A model generated the notes under the pieces. It did no database searches. It was not told the origin of the DNA and worked only from the letters and a program-made list of their open reading frames with translations. From Phallus indusiatus (taxonomy: Eukaryota > Basidiomycota > Agaricomycetes > Phallales > Phallaceae), in the NCBI GenBank assembly GCA_027605045.1, contig JAQFWX010000001.1, forward strand, positions 2,790,001 through 2,854,000: a stretch of DNA of 64,000 nt, given 5' to 3'. Shown here one piece after another: positions 1 to 12,280 of the stretch; position 1 is the stretch's first letter, and each line of letters opens with the position of its first letter. Both the position numbers and the translations under genes were made by a program.

Positions 1-950
1 GGTCAAGAAATCAGAACCATGCCAGGCATTTTGAAATGGCCTTTTTGAAGTACGTTCGGTCCGGAATCCAAATACGTAAAACGGGATGATACGTAAAGCG
101 GCCTGTGTGTGCACTGTGCGTCTCACGTTATTATGTTGGTACGTCGTCCTTGGGCTAGGCGCAGCTTCCAATTGACGTATCGATGAAAAGGGCGGGCCAT
201 GTATGACGAAACAGTAGCACATATATATTTATCTTCAGGATTGGCGTATACCTAAACAAACCTGCACCCGCTGCACGAGTTCGCTGACCACTGGTTTTCA
301 TTCGACGTTTCTTCTTTCATTCAAAGCAGATAGTCATTGAGCAGTCTGAGCTGTCCGTAGTAATAGTATTCAGTGATCCGTACAAAGATTATATATAAAA
401 AAGCCATACTTCACTGAGGCGAATCGTCTTGAAGCGTTAATCACCTATGCGATTAAAGTCAAGGAATATCCGATCGGTGTTTCTAATCTATCAAAAGAAC
501 TCTGTGGCCTGTTATAAGTAATAGTAAGGAAGAAAAACAAAGTATGAGCCTGGGGCGACGCAATTTTAATAATCTTCTCTACCTTAACCGTAACCAAATA
601 TCTGACCTGAATGGTGCCTCTTCTATCAATCATGTAGAACAAATTCGCGCTGTCCGGCTTTTTTGAGTTTATCCATAAGGAGTTGATACGTATGGCGATG
701 ACCCTACCGAGCTCTTTCAGCTTCGTAATGGATCTCCACAATGCCGGCTGTTGCCGAGCCCGGTCAAACAAATCACATCACTGGCACCAGCACGATAAAG
801 GGAGCACATAAAGGAGGTAGAAGACATCTCCACGTACCGGGTCCGCCGGTAAATATACCTAATGCGTCGGAGGGAGGAGACAAACCACCCAAGTCAAAGC
901 CAAACAGCCACCAGGCTATGCGTCGTCCCAATGCTCATTAGCACTCGCAT
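1..950. other. Left flank outside the array, no supported gene
   Basis: I see no recognisable gene here. A minus-strand open frame at 445-771 is the longest stretch; it has no domain I know and no clear splice context, so it is not called. Positions about 31-100 carry a motif (CGGTCCGGA followed by AATACGTAAA) that recurs in the tandem repeats near the right edge (62880-63265), so both window edges may carry the same dispersed repeat. Similarity to the tandem array begins near 950. Confidence 0.4.
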
Positions 951-3290
951 TGCGTTGGCGCTTCCCACATCTCTTCTCCAACATTATCCTGAAGTTTACT
1001 TCCGGCCACCACAGCATTACGCACGCTCATAGAAACTGCGCGATCTTTTTGTTATTCAAATGCGCCTTGGACGACGTGGTAGCGTGGACTCAAAAAGCTC
1101 TCGCGCTCGCACCCAATCATCTGCCGGGACCGACACCTGGGATGGACCAGGGATCCAAGCAATCGACCCGCTCGCCAACGCGCTGTGAAGACTGACTTTG
1201 CACATCCGCATGACCAGATGGAGAAATTAAAGCTGACACAGTGGGATTTTGAAGGACAGCCAGTGAGTTACCGATAATGGCCTTCGCCTCCGCAGCCCCA
1301 TCCGCTTGCAAGCTTTTCGCCAGAAGGTACATTACTCTGAAACAGGAGTATAGCTGTTGTTGTGCTGACCTTGACCGGCCGAATACGAAGCAGAAGAGTT
1401 ACCGATTGCATTCGTCCTAATATAACCGTTAGTACTACAAGTGTGAAAAAGTGCAAAGATAAAAAAAGAGCGTACTGTCGTTGTCGTCGAACTCTAGGCG
1501 GACTTCAGCAGCTAGCTTCCCCCAAAACTCTAAAGAGGACGACAAGACTTTGCGAGCGGACCAGTGTTGAGCTTGGTGACACGGTCAATGTTTTCTATGC
1601 TGGCATCTGCATTTGTCCCTACACCATGAAACGAATAACTTCTATTGAACAGGGCTTCGGACTAATCGTCGAGGAGGGTCAAAAGAGGACTGGTATTCAG
1701 ACTCCGACGATGACCAATCACGTCGCCTGTCGTTTGCCCGCTTGTCCTCATGTCCTCCGTCCTCCGCAACGACTGAAAGAAGAGTACGTTAACTGGTTAA
1801 ACATCACCCTGTGTCATTCGGCATATTCATTGCCATTCAATATTCAGAAATCAGGAATCCATAGGAATCGCTCTAGAAGCTTGAGATAGGCTATGTCATT
1901 CCGCAGATGCTTCCTCCCCAACAGAGTATCCACGCGCGTCGGGACAACCTGAACCACGGGATAATATACTAGAAATCGTCGAACGATTAATCAATGGCGG
2001 CGTAGATGGCACGGAACAGGAATATACTGTTAGCAAAGGGCATCGGGGCGATTGAATGGTCCCCCAGTCCTTTTCATCAGTTGTAGTCAGTAGTGTGGTC
2101 AATTTTGGACAAACGTTGCACAGGATTTGGTTTGGATAGTGCATAGTAATATTAACTTCGCGCCGACTGCGATTTCGGCGCTGCGCCCATAGGTCATTGA
2201 TTCATCACGCAGCTTGCCAAAGTTGCTGTATATGACCTCGTTTCGTGTTTTTTTGACATCTTTGTTTCATAATTCATTGTCCTTAATCATCTATTTATTA
2301 TTTAAGCCTCCTGATTCTCATCGCTCACCTCCGAGTCATTGACGTCTGCTTTCTCGCCTTTCCAATTCCGGATGCGTCACTGGTAAGTACCTCTTTAGAT
2401 TAATCGCGCTGGTACTGAAGCCGCGCAATTATAGCTTCGTCGTTTTGAAATCTTCGAAGATCTTTTAATCAGCATAAAACTTAGCCTTGCATCAGTGAGC
2501 TTGGATTTTGCTCCAGATGACTTGTGGCGTTTGATTGAATTCTGCCGACATTCAACCGATAGCTGTGTTTGCTGTTTTCTGGCGAACATTGATAGCTCTG
2601 GACAGACTAAAAGGCGACGACTATGATAACTATTTTGAAACAAAGATGATGGAAAGCGTACTGCTGAAAGAAACTGGTCGTGCTGATAGCGATAATTGAG
2701 GTTCACGAAATTGATGACATTAAGGCAAAGTGAGATGCTTGTCTTCAAAATCATCTCAACAGGAGTTTGTGGCGAAACAAGCTGAGTTCTGAGATGATTT
2801 GTATGCTGATGGACAGTCATATTGCTAAAAGATACAGCTTGCATTGGAATCGCCGTATCACCCATTTGGAAATGATCAACCTGGCGCCATTGACAGTTTG
2901 AAATTTGAACCGACTACTAGGTTTGTTCGAGAAGCACACTGTCAGTTTCCATAGAAAAGTCGTGGAGCTTCCAGCAGTCATATTTGATGCCAAGTTGATC
3001 TATGATCAACAGAGAAATAATCTTCTGAAATTAATAGCGCTATGGCACTCAGGCTGTTCCAATGATACCAAACGTATGGTTTTCATGTGAGACGCTGTGA
3101 AGGGGAGGGTCCAAAGAAATGGACAATTTGGAGTCATTTGATGATTGATGCTAGGCCAACTTGACAATAAACATTCACTTTCGCTTCATTTTTATATGCA
3201 TGAGTTTTGCCGTCTCACTCTCGCCCCACAACTCATAACTCTAGAACAATCCCTCAATTCCTCACACCCGTACCATTACACTTCAGACTT
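950..3290. other. Degenerate duplicated block upstream of DUF6533 gene A
   Basis: No intact gene. The stretch holds short coding-like pieces that recur at 17130-19420. One is a plus-frame segment reading YSDSDD (about 1690), and another is a minus-frame segment containing KSLQAD (about 1300, again at about 17530). Frames are broken in both copies, so I read this as pseudogene debris of unknown origin. The last part (3150-3290) is the promoter and 5' leader of gene A, with an AT-rich TATA-like TTTTTATATGC about 100 nt before the ATG. Confidence 0.45.
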
Positions 3291-3295
3291 CAAAA

Positions 3296-5058
3296 ATGAA
3301 CAACAACACTCTCAATAATAATGTCACGGACATCTCAGACATAATTCAAGCAACATATACTGTGTGGGTTTTTGTCTCAAGAATCTGTTATCCAATTGAC
3401 TTTAAGCATTAGTTATGTCTCGACACTGGTAAATTGTGCCACTCTAGGTACGTTTTTCTCATTTATAACAGGCTTCATGAGCGCTCAAGTACTGAGAATA
3501 ATGCATTAGCACTTCTCGTGTATACTACAATATTGTCAATGTCACAAGAAATCGTACATATATGGCTATCACCAAAGCCTTTCGGCGTTCCAATTTTGCT
3601 TTATATTTTTTCGAGATATGGAACACTTGTTGATCAAGTGGCTACCTTTTGGTTAAACTTTGTGCCAGTAAGCAAAATCATTTCCAGCGGCCGAGACTGG
3701 CAAGCAGTGTTCATGACGCTTTTTTCTTGTAGCTAGGAAGGTGAGATAGCATCAGATCCATTATGAAAATCGGGATTCAAAAGTACAAAAAGGTTGTGTA
3801 ATGTTCTGTTCTATATAGAAGATGTTGTAACCGTTCTGGGATACGTCGGTGTTCAAGGTTAGTGTAGCATCATCATATAATTTGTGAACTTATATGTTTA
3901 AACTATTTGTTTAGGCTTGTTGATTGCGCGAGCATACTCATTGTGTCAAGGAAACAAGGTCGTGGCTGGGGTTTTAGCCTTACTTTTTTTCGGAGGGCTT
4001 GGTATATTCATTTCTAGTAAGAATTCATATTACAACGAGAAATATTAGTAACATATTGGATTCCAATCATCTTGAATATATCCAGATGCTGCAACACTAT
4101 CTCGTGGATGTTCGGTCACTAGGTGAAACAGTGGAATTATAAAGTTATGTTGAATCTTTTCTCATTAAATAAAAAAAAATATTTTAGCCCTTTCTGTAAG
4201 TCTGTATAAATCTTGCGTGTTACTAATACTAGGGCTAAACTCCAGTACGAATTGAATCAAAGCACCTGTATTGGCCTTGGCCGAGAATATTTGCGTTATC
4301 TTGACTGATTTAATTGTCTTTTCCGTTTGCTTATGGAAGGTGTGGGGTACATGGAAATTAAAGCGTGAAGCGGGCATTCAAAGCGGCAATGACCTTGTTT
4401 CAGTGCTACTCAACCAACGTATGTTTCAATTGCATCGTCCAGGAAATTGAGCTCACACATTAAGTTAGTTGTGTCGAGGTTTTGGTGAGTTTGTTGTATG
4501 ACAAATGCAAAAGATCTAGATATGGCTGAAATATATTTTCGAAGTTTCGTAATTATTTTTACCTCTACTCTTCTCATTGTCGATCAGGTAAAAAACACTC
4601 CGATTTTGATCATATTTTCCCCGTAATTGACTTGTTAATGCAGTTTAAGGATGATGTGAGCACACATGTCTTGATTAAAATGTCAAACCATCCATGTTTC
4701 AATCAATTTCAGACTGCAATCAGTATCATGGGTACTATTCAACAGAGGTATGTAGCCATATCTGTCTTCATCCTGATGTCATTGTTCATATTTAATTCCG
4801 AGTCTTTCGGCTATTTTACTCGCCGATTTCACACTGGATCTTCGCCAACAAAATTCCGTAGCAATTCGAGCCGCGAGTATAACTCTCCCTACTATTCAAA
4901 TTCAAAGCGTGGCGAGTTATATACATCGATCTATCCTTGTGGAAATGGGGAACAATGAAACACCGGTGCAAAATGGAAGCGTTGAAGGTGATGGCGATAT
5001 TTCAATTGGATCTATCCCGGACGTCGAGATTGGACGCGAAGAGCCCGAGTCGGTTTAG
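3296..5058 (+). CDS. DUF6533-family multi-pass membrane protein, paralog A (intact)
   Basis: A membrane protein of the basidiomycete DUF6533 family; its molecular role is not known. The diagnostic DUF6533 segment lies in exon 3 (LLVYTTILSMSQEIVHIW, then an SRY-type motif). Later exons give hydrophobic helices (GLLIARAYSLC, then a helix before LWKVWGTWKLKRE), and the last exon has the ILLADFTLDLRQ helix end typical of the family. I could join 14 exons without a stop from ATG 3296 to TAG 5058. They include microexons of 4 nt (GAAG after CTAG), 8 nt (CCCTTTCT), 16 nt and 12 nt (TTTAAGGATGAT). Exon 7 is longer than in other paralogs. The Asp/Glu/Ser-rich C-terminus is probably cytosolic. It belongs to the 950-5340 duplication, and its copy D carries a nonsense codon. 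Splicing is inferred from paralog comparison, not from transcripts. Confidence 0.82.
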
Positions 5059-5301
5059 TATGGGCATAAAATGTGAGATCAAAGTAACAGACTTTGGAGA
5101 CCTATAAATTATATAACTGTTCAAACTAAGTTTATGTAATTTCACTCTGATCATCTTGCTGTGCAAGTTCAAAAAATATCCTAATGTATTGTGTCAAACG
5201 AGGGTTACAAATTTTTGATATAAAAATAAAAGTTGGCAATGTCTGATTACAGCCAGTACGAGTGCTTTTATACATCTATACATAGCCATATGCAGATCTG
5301 A

Positions 5302-7060
5302 TCAAATCAATGCAGCAACGAAGCGAGTGTAATACTTAGTTGAGCTACATTTGAACGGGGCGCATTGATCCAGAATAGCGGTAGCAGCTTGGTCGGTCTG
5401 GTAGATCTCGACGGATCCGATCCGAAACTTCTGCGTTATCGTATTCTGGCGCAGGGCTGTTTGATTGGTATTTTTCGTAATTACTATAATGCACGGTAAT
5501 CCGAGGTCTTCGCATTGTGTTATATCAATGATAAGTTCTTATGGACTGAAAAGGCCGTCAATGTTACATCCAGACTTGGTATCGTTGACAAGCGACTTAC
5601 CGATCGCTGGCGATGTGGCACTGTCATTGCTACGTCACGGTGTGGGTGGTATACTTGGGCACTGTACGAATGATAGTCTCACTTTATTGACAAATTGACA
5701 TTGCCAAACGAAATGACCTTACCTCGGAAAATCAGAGCGCATCCCATGACGAACATTCACCCGTCGTTCGGAACGAGATCTGTCACAAATGCATTTTGCT
5801 TGTTGTCAGAGAAAATGAAGCCTTGATTGTTGTTATCTGTCGCAAAGCAGTCGAGCGAGATGACGTGACGGGTGAGCATGGCAGATTCGTCAAGACTTTG
5901 TCAAGACTGGCATCCATGTATGAGATAAGTACGGACTACGTGAACAAACGAGCGTATCCAGTATGTGTATATGTAGAGATACTTGATTGGTATGGACGAG
6001 GTTGACGTTCTGGAATGTGTCGACTTCTGCATTAGCAACCGCGCGCCTGACTCCGCCACGCGATACACTACAATGATTTAGAAGCTCCTCAGCGCTCGTA
6101 TTCTCTTGAAGATGGGACGTACTTGAGTTTAGACGAAGCGTGTAACATAAGCAGTCTAAGCACCTCTTCACATGCGATCGCAACGCTGGAATGGATGGCG
6201 AAAGTACCCGCTTGTCACTGAACGGGACTTGAGCGCCGAGCTCCGTTACGGTCGTTTTTCCAGCGCTGTGGGAAAACCGGTTTGCAATATACACATCGTG
6301 AAGAACATTCATCCTTCGCCGTCGCTTGGAGCAAAGTCCGTTCCAAATGTATTTTGCCTGTTCTTAGAGACCATGCAGCGTTGATTGTTGTTATTTGGCA
6401 CAGGGCAGTCAGACGAGATGACGTGACCCGTGAACATTGGCAGATTCGTCAAGACGGCATTCATGTCAGGATGGAATACGTGAAAGAACGAATTTAATTG
6501 GGTATGTGTAGAGATACCTGCTTGGTATTGAAGAGATTGATGTTCCCGAACGTGTCGACTTCTCCACCATTGCGCTGATCAGGCGCTTGACTCCACCACG
6601 TTGGTTATACACTGCAAATGAATCAGAAACTGCTAATCTCGTAGTCTCATTTTTAAGATGGGACACACCTGCATTCAAATGAGAAGGCAACATAACGGCG
6701 ACCCAAGCACTTCCCTTCCCATACAATTGCAGCGTTGAAATGTGGACGACGACAGCATTTGCTTGTCACTGAACGGGACTTGAGCGACGTTACATTCGTG
6801 TCCTCAGCGCTGTTGACGAGCGTGGAGTGTCTGCTACTCCGACTTCGATGAGTTAGCCTTAGTTAGTCTCAGCACACTGTACGACATCTCGTATGAGCAC
6901 TGTTGGAGACAGTAAAGAGCTCCACGTTGGGATTACTCTGGGAAATCGGTGAAGTGGAGCAATACGCTGGGCTGAAAAAAACAAGCCCCACACAGTAAGA
7001 ACATCGCGGATTGTATAAATATGAGGAACAGTCACCTTACTTTCAGATATTCTATTCAAC
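5302..7060 (-). pseudogene. GH16 beta-glucanase-like pseudogene (unit A)
   Basis: Remnant of a secreted family-16 glycoside hydrolase (laminarinase/lichenase type, acting on beta-glucans), tail to tail with gene A. Recognisable minus-strand pieces are the active-site segment NGGEVDTFGNINL with QVSLH (about 6520-6590), a second copy as NAEVDTFQNVNL (about 5985-6050), the following SLDCFATDNNNQ piece (about 5830-5870), and the C-terminal FRIGSVEIYQTDQAAT strand ending at a stop at 5302. GH16 needs the E-x-D-x-x-E pattern. Here the last Glu is Gln or Gly, and frames are interrupted between pieces, for example by a stop after VPNDG. An internal tandem duplication has repeated its middle part. Confidence 0.68.
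5740..6840. repeat. Tandem duplication inside GH16 pseudogene A (two units of about 545 bp)
   Basis: About 5740-6285 is repeated as about 6295-6840. Shared markers in order are ACGAACATTCA-like starts, TGATTGTTGTTAT, GAGATGACGTGAC, GATTCGTCAAGAC, GTGTCGACTTCT, and CACTGAACGGGACTTGAGCG. The equivalent segment of unit D (21770-22270) is single-copy, so the duplication arose only in unit A. Confidence 0.7.
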
Positions 7061-7139
7061 GTCAGAAGGCCTTCTGGAAGCGGAGAGATAGAGAATCTTC
7101 AGCGCGATAATTTACTATTGACACGTTCGTACAATTCCT

Positions 7140-7340
7140 ATTCGTGGTGTTGTTTGCGAATCTGTCCCATTACGCGTCGTGCTCGTATGTAGTCATGATC
7201 AATGTGAGTATACAGGCGGTCTACGATATTCAGACTCCGATGATCGTCGCGTACAGCTGTGCAGTCTCGAGATCAACGAGACGTTTGCAAGACGGTATTC
7301 AATTCTGCGTGTCCCTAACCCTATCGAGGATAAGATCAAA
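7140..7340 (+). pseudogene. Hsp20-like C-terminal fragment (unit A)
   Basis: A short eroded segment resembling the C-terminal strands of the Hsp20 pseudogenes elsewhere in the array. The DGI-type turn followed by an LRVP-like strand (about 7292-7320, split between frames) matches the F copy at about 34330-34370. It lies just upstream of a fuller Hsp20 remnant (7800-8240), so this unit holds parts of two copies. Assignment rests on likeness to the other copies. Confidence 0.35.
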
Positions 7341-7799
7341 CCATCGTATGGAAACTCGCATCGTCGTGGCCACGCTTTCAAGTCGTTGGTCTGTGAATCG
7401 CGGAATTTTCTCGAAAGTTCTAGGTTACCGTTACGCGTTTGCGCGTTACGAAACGTGACTGTTACATATCATCTGTGCTTTGTTTACCACGACGCACCTT
7501 GCAGACTTGAACGAATTATTTATCTCATTTCCTGAAGCCTCTTTGCGTCTCATGAATATGTTAGAATGGCCATGTGGCATCGACTGTCATCGCCCGTGTT
7601 TTCGCAACCGAACAACAACCGAACGTAACTACTGGAACTTCCTGGACCTTCCTCCAGGTCTTTACTACATTGCTCAACAAAACACTGACAGCGAGTATAA
7701 ATTCTCTGACAGAACGTCTCAACTGAACTCAAATTACAAAATCAACGAATAAACCTTAACGACACCCCGTTGCGACATCCGTCTCATGACAATATCTCC

Positions 7800-8240
7800 C
7801 GCGACGAGTTCCGCCCTTCTTAAGATCGTCTTTGACCCAACTACCATACTCGTTTCCAACCATGACTTGCCACTTCACCGTTTGACGACTTAGTCCAAAT
7901 CCGCCACCCAACTCAGGACCTGTCAGAGCACGGCAACCATTACACTGTCGAAGCTGAAGTCCCGGACGTCTAAGGAAAGAACCTCGAGATTACGGTTAAT
8001 AGATGTAGTATGACTATCGGAGAAAAAGTTAAATCGCGATACAAACATGAAAACGGGAAATGGAGAGATTGCTGCCAACGTTACTGAACAGGAGGCGGCT
8101 GTCAATGAGAATAGAGACACGTCGACCTCTAAAGAAGGTATGTTTGCCATCTCATTCTGTCACCATATCTCGCCTAACGTACCTAATATAGTCGATCAAA
8201 CCAAATTCTTCTGCGCCCACCGTAATCTCATCATGCATCC
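7800..8240 (+). pseudogene. Hsp20 small heat-shock protein pseudogene (unit A)
   Basis: The alpha-crystallin start DLSEHGNHYTVEAEVPDV (about 7918-7970) is readable but runs into a TAA where functional proteins continue with a KKENLE-type strand. The strand itself (GKNLEITV) and a charged KYKHENG-like stretch follow in the same frame. An intron donor (GTATGT at about 8139) is in the position seen in the other Hsp20 copies. Hsp20 proteins are ATP-independent holdase chaperones, but this copy cannot make one. Confidence 0.6.
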
Positions 8241-8249
8241 CTAAGCTTA

Positions 8250-9560
8250 CCGAACATCAGGGCACTTTCATGGGCTAGATTCAGTAGTTCTACAGTGGCG
8301 CGGCGAACAACGTCACCAATGATCCCTAGTACTCGCCTAAGTTCACCTTTTATTCATTCATATATCTACATTGACAAGCGGGCTATTTCGTGTGGGAATA
8401 ATGTAATTCAACGTAATTCTCTTGATTTTCAAACATGTTTACTTATTAAAGGCTTTCAAGGTGATACGATCGTCAATGCGATACTGCTTGCGTGATATCA
8501 TCAGCGCGCGAGTGTGGTTCGGCGTATTGTTGGGAAAGGAAGGCATTGAGCCGAAATCAAATTTTTACATATGGTTAGGCAAAAAACAATACAGCTGAGA
8601 CTATGCGTTTCGTTCATTTGTAAGGGTCCATCGCATGATGATTCTGATTGTTTTTTTACGTTTGTCCTTAATTTATAACATTTAGCTCAGCCGCGAATTC
8701 GATCTCTGAACTCCTCTGACCAAATATCACAAATTTAAGGTCTTTTGACGGGCGTGGAGCTTAGGTTTTGTCTACCATTCACCTCGAATGCTAACTATAC
8801 TACTATTACCTGAGATCCGCAGGTTCGCCAATGGCCACATGAATGCGTTCGCCGTTACAATGAAGCTCGGACCCATGTTCTCGACGAGAGGTAATGTCTT
8901 ATGATATATTCAATTAGGCCCTCTTCCAACTTCGAATTTATTTTTTGTTTCCATGGATCTCAATCGGTTGCGGCCAGCACTCTCATCAATAAGTATTTTC
9001 TTGAGGTGATCCAGGAGTCCCATCGCAAGTTCCCGACGCCGTCAGATTGCTGATATTGCAAGGCTGTTGTCAGGATGATCAGTATCTTGATATGTGGTAG
9101 TGAAGAGGGTGTCTATAAAATTAATTCCAACAGCCATTCAAGTTCCCGTTGACAGTCTCGACTCTCTAGCGTGTATGTAGCCCCGATATCCTGGATAGCG
9201 CCGGTAAAGGTCCAGAGGCAACATTATTTTTTTTTTTTGGCCTGAGGAGAGATACCGACTGAGCAATCCCAACGAAATGAATGGCATCAGCGTCGTAATC
9301 AAAATTGTTCTTCAAAACCATCATTGCGACCCGGACGGAATAATGTTGGGTTTATTTAAGAGTCATTTGTCCCGCTACTAAGCTATTTATGGGCAGCTGT
9401 ATTAGCGAAATAGGCCTGTCCAGGATAAACAGTGTAAATGAAGTACCTGGACTTCGCTTGGCCTTGGTTCAACTTGCCTTAAAAATATATGTTTCTTGGT
9501 CCTATAGTTCACCCATAACTCAGTTCGAAGCAACCTGTCACACCACCACACTTTCGACTC
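8250..9560. other. Inter-gene flank leading to DUF6533 remnant B
   Basis: No gene found. The sequence resembles 12490-13320 in front of gene C (TTAGCTCAGCCGCGAATTCG here, a near match there), so it is the standard upstream flank of the array unit. A 13-nt T run lies near 9225. A TATA-like AAAATATATG lies about 80 nt before the remnant ATG at 9566. Confidence 0.5.
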
Positions 9561-9565
9561 AAAAA

Positions 9566-9760
9566 ATGAATGATAGTATCGCCAATGCTACCTCTATTAG
9601 TAGTGTGGACATCTCAAAATTGATTCACACAGCATATACTAGGTAGGTTTCCATCTCAAATATCAGCTAAATAACAATTGATTGGGCGAGGCATTAGTTA
9701 TGTTGCGATGCTAGTAGATTGTGCCCTTTTATCGATATATTTATTCGAGAAATGCCTTCC
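9566..9760 (+). pseudogene. DUF6533 remnant B (internal deletion)
   Basis: Exon 1 (MNDSIANATSIS..., 9566-9641) and exon 2 (YVAMLVDCALL-like, from about 9703) are clear. After about 9735 the sequence jumps to text that in units F and G lies in the 3' flank of the gene (ATTCGAGAAATGCCTT here, ATTCGAAAAATGCCTT at about 31344). Everything from exon 3 to the stop codon is therefore deleted. The companion GH16 and Hsp20 segments are missing too, and the inverted-repeat element at 9922 follows. Confidence 0.7.
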
Positions 9761-10130
9761 GTTAGCCTTCTTACTGCGATGATTTATGTACAAAACACAG
9801 CCAGTCAAGGATGATAAAAGTTCTATCAATAAAACATGCTGTTTTAACCGGCAAATTACTTGATGAAAAATCCCCACAGCCCAGCTGAGGAGACACAGGT
9901 CACTGGTACTGAGTACTGAGGCCTGAGGCCCAGTCAAAAGTCCGTGTGACAAAATCGGTTGTATTCCGATGGAATCTGTCTTAGATATAGCTCACGGATT
10001 ATCGTTAAACACACATTTTGAGACTTTTTTATGCCTTCCGCTGTTCTTAACCTGCCAATTTTCACACAAACCATGATAAAAAACGTTCAAAACCTTCTAT
10101 TTATGTTCTACTAATAGACTATATACATTC

Positions 10131-11613
10131 TATGTCGCAAAAATCACCCAAGCCTGATCAGAGCAGGCTTAATCTGACGGGTGCTGATGGTCACTGAGGG
10201 AGGCTGAGGGATGCGAGAGAAGATGATGGGAACTGACAGGGAGCTGACGGGAGCTGACGGGAGCTGGCGGGCTATGCCCAAATTCTGGTTTCAAATATCG
10301 TATGATATATACCTAAAATACACCAGATCAATGTCGTTAATTCATTTCGAAAATGACTGACTGTATAGGCGTCGCAACTAAATTTTGAATGACGTCCGGA
10401 TAAATACCTGACCTTGAGCTCAGAAAACGAAGTAACGTGAATGCCTATTAAATTGACATATTCAGTAAATGAAATTTCATGTTGGATATCAGTTTTGCTT
10501 ACTATGTATCTTGGATGGATGGCGTTCTAAATCTAGTGTGATTGTGAAATGATAGATTGGACATCAGAGAAGTCACAACATGGCAAACAGTTATCTGTAT
10601 GGATATAATCAGTTTTTGGCTCAAGGAGAACAAACTTGGGCTGGATAAACTCACTTGGTGATAATGGCACTTTGAAGATTTGGAGTCTGAAGCCTACTGG
10701 CGAAAAACTTCATACACAATAACAGGAATCTTATGCTTTCTTGTTGACATCCGTCTGCTGCTGAGATGAGGTTTTTCATCTTGGGATTCTGCGAACAACC
10801 ATTACACGAGAAAAGGCTATTATACACTCAAGCCGTGGGGGGAGGCACTTGTAGTTTTTTGGGCGACATGAATTATTCTACGGCGAACAATACCCGAGTG
10901 CTGATAACCGAACTTTGTCGCAACGCAACTGAATGCAGGGTTAGAGAAATTATATAATCTTGGTTCAACTGTATATAAGGTCTGGGGGGACACAACACAC
11001 CGCTCACCCTCTTTTGCTCCTACCATGACTTGGTCGAGCGTCAGGCGGCACTCAGTGGCAGTCAGTACTCAGCGCCGGCACTCAGTACCAGTACCCAGGC
11101 CTCGCACTTAAGTTCTAACATTACTCACGTCTCAGTTGGTATGTATTTGTGTTTAGAATTACTTAACGTCGTGTTTACTTACTCTGATTCCCTGTAGTTC
11201 ATAGTTTTATTTTCGATTTTTTTATATGGTTGTACTTCACACCGTTATAGCTGGTTATTATAGGACAGTAGTAGAAGTAGTATACTCGTTATTTTTTGTC
11301 TGTTTATTGGCATTACGTAATATGAAATAAAATATCTTTCTAACTTCTATAAATCTCGGGCTCTTCAATAATCCAATATGTGGTGTACTGAAGTCTGATT
11401 TGAGTGACTCTTGTTGATATATTATTGATATTGGTATTTTTGTCTTGACCAACTTTCGCCTTTTCCTGATCCATAAGTCGTCAGTGATGATCAGGCAGTC
11501 TCATGTACTTGAAACGTATTGGATTCCGTCAGGCTCGGTCAGGCAACCACCCATCTGACGGCACTGATAGGCCTTATCAGGCCTGATATGGCACTCCCGA
11601 TTTTTGCGACATA
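10131..11613. repeat. Nested inverted-repeat pair (15 bp) inside the 9922-12477 element
   Basis: TATGTCGCAAAAATC at 10131-10145 recurs inverted and perfect at 11599-11613. Next to both copies lie similar inverted GCCTGATCAG/CTGACGG-rich stretches, so the true repeat may be longer and diverged. It could mark a second, nested element of about 1.48 kb. No coding capacity is visible between the arms. Confidence 0.5.
10195..10275. repeat. Short tandem repeat, GAGCTGACGG units
   Basis: About three clean copies and several degraded ones of a 10-bp GAGC(T)GACGG unit. Related CTGACGG words occur near 11520-11570 on the other arm of the inverted pair. Confidence 0.55.
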
Positions 11614-12004
11614 TCTCACCTCTTTACCGATCCTCTTTCATCACCATTCAAAAATCAGAGTGAGATGACGATGCCGAAGACATGCGATGAGGCGATAAGA
11701 AAATAGATGGTTGAGATAACTGTCAACTGAAAACAATAGTTAGTACATGATGCAAAAAAAAACGGTTTGACTCACTTCCACTGCTTCCAAAAACCTTCCT
11801 TAACGACGGTATAATTGTCGGGCTCATGGTACATCTACAAATAAGATCAGGTATTTGATCGGGAAGGAGATAGAAATAGAACCCAGATGAAAGAAGTGTC
11901 GAATGGGATAAGTGGTGCATGTGTTCCCGGTGGCGACACGGAGATGTCTAAGTGTCGTGATACGGCGTGTTTCTTGGTTTTATGGATTGTTAAGTTGATT
12001 TTGT

Positions 12005-12280
12005 TCACTTCGAAGAAACTAACAGAACGTACGTTGGTCTTAAAATGACTATATGCGTCCTGCCAGTCGGGGTTGCCGCTCCTGTTTGTTCAGGAAAAAA
12101 ACGCGAAGGGCTATCAAAATATATAAATTCAACGGTTATTTTAGCTGAATAGAGTAAAATAATACTGGATAGTAGACTCAGCTTGAATATGAAGGGTGTC
12201 TTTTCAGCATAAGCAGACAACGTGGTGATGGTCAGAAGGAAAGGAGCGAATAAAATCAGCGCGCGCGAGAGTAGCCTCAT
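12005..12280 (-). CDS. Hydrophobic fragment of unknown function inside the TIR element
   Basis: A 91-codon minus-strand frame starts with a membrane-like N-terminus (MRLLSRALILFAPFLL) and has a second hydrophobic stretch around residues 33-50. A GTACGT donor near its end (about 12030) suggests it may be the first exon of a longer gene or gene fragment, with possible further exon text near 11830-11960. I recognise no family, and it may be captured host sequence or a chance frame. Confidence 0.2.
   Translation of the reverse strand: MRLLSRALILFAPFLLTITTLSAYAEKTPFIFKLSLLSSIILLYSAKITVEFIYFDSPSRFFPEQTGAATPTGRTHIVILRPTYVLLVSSK

Larger units (their letters stand above)
950..5340 (+). repeat. Segmental duplication, copy 1 (contains DUF6533 gene A)
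   Basis: This block is repeated in the same orientation at 17130-21440. Matching landmarks run in the same order. They include the GATGGACCAGGGATCCAAGC stretch (about 1141 and 17351), the CAGACTCCGACGATGACCAA stretch (about 1699 and 17910), the block just before the gene (2880-3290 and 19020-19430), and the whole DUF6533 gene with its 3' flank. The two copies differ by many small indels, so the duplication is not very recent. It carries gene A (intact) here and gene D (nonsense mutation) in the other copy. Confidence 0.85.

Noticed and set aside
1362..1889. A 175-codon plus-strand open frame
   Set aside because: The duplicated copy (17570-18100) breaks it several times with no sign of conserved protein sequence, and composition is not gene-like.
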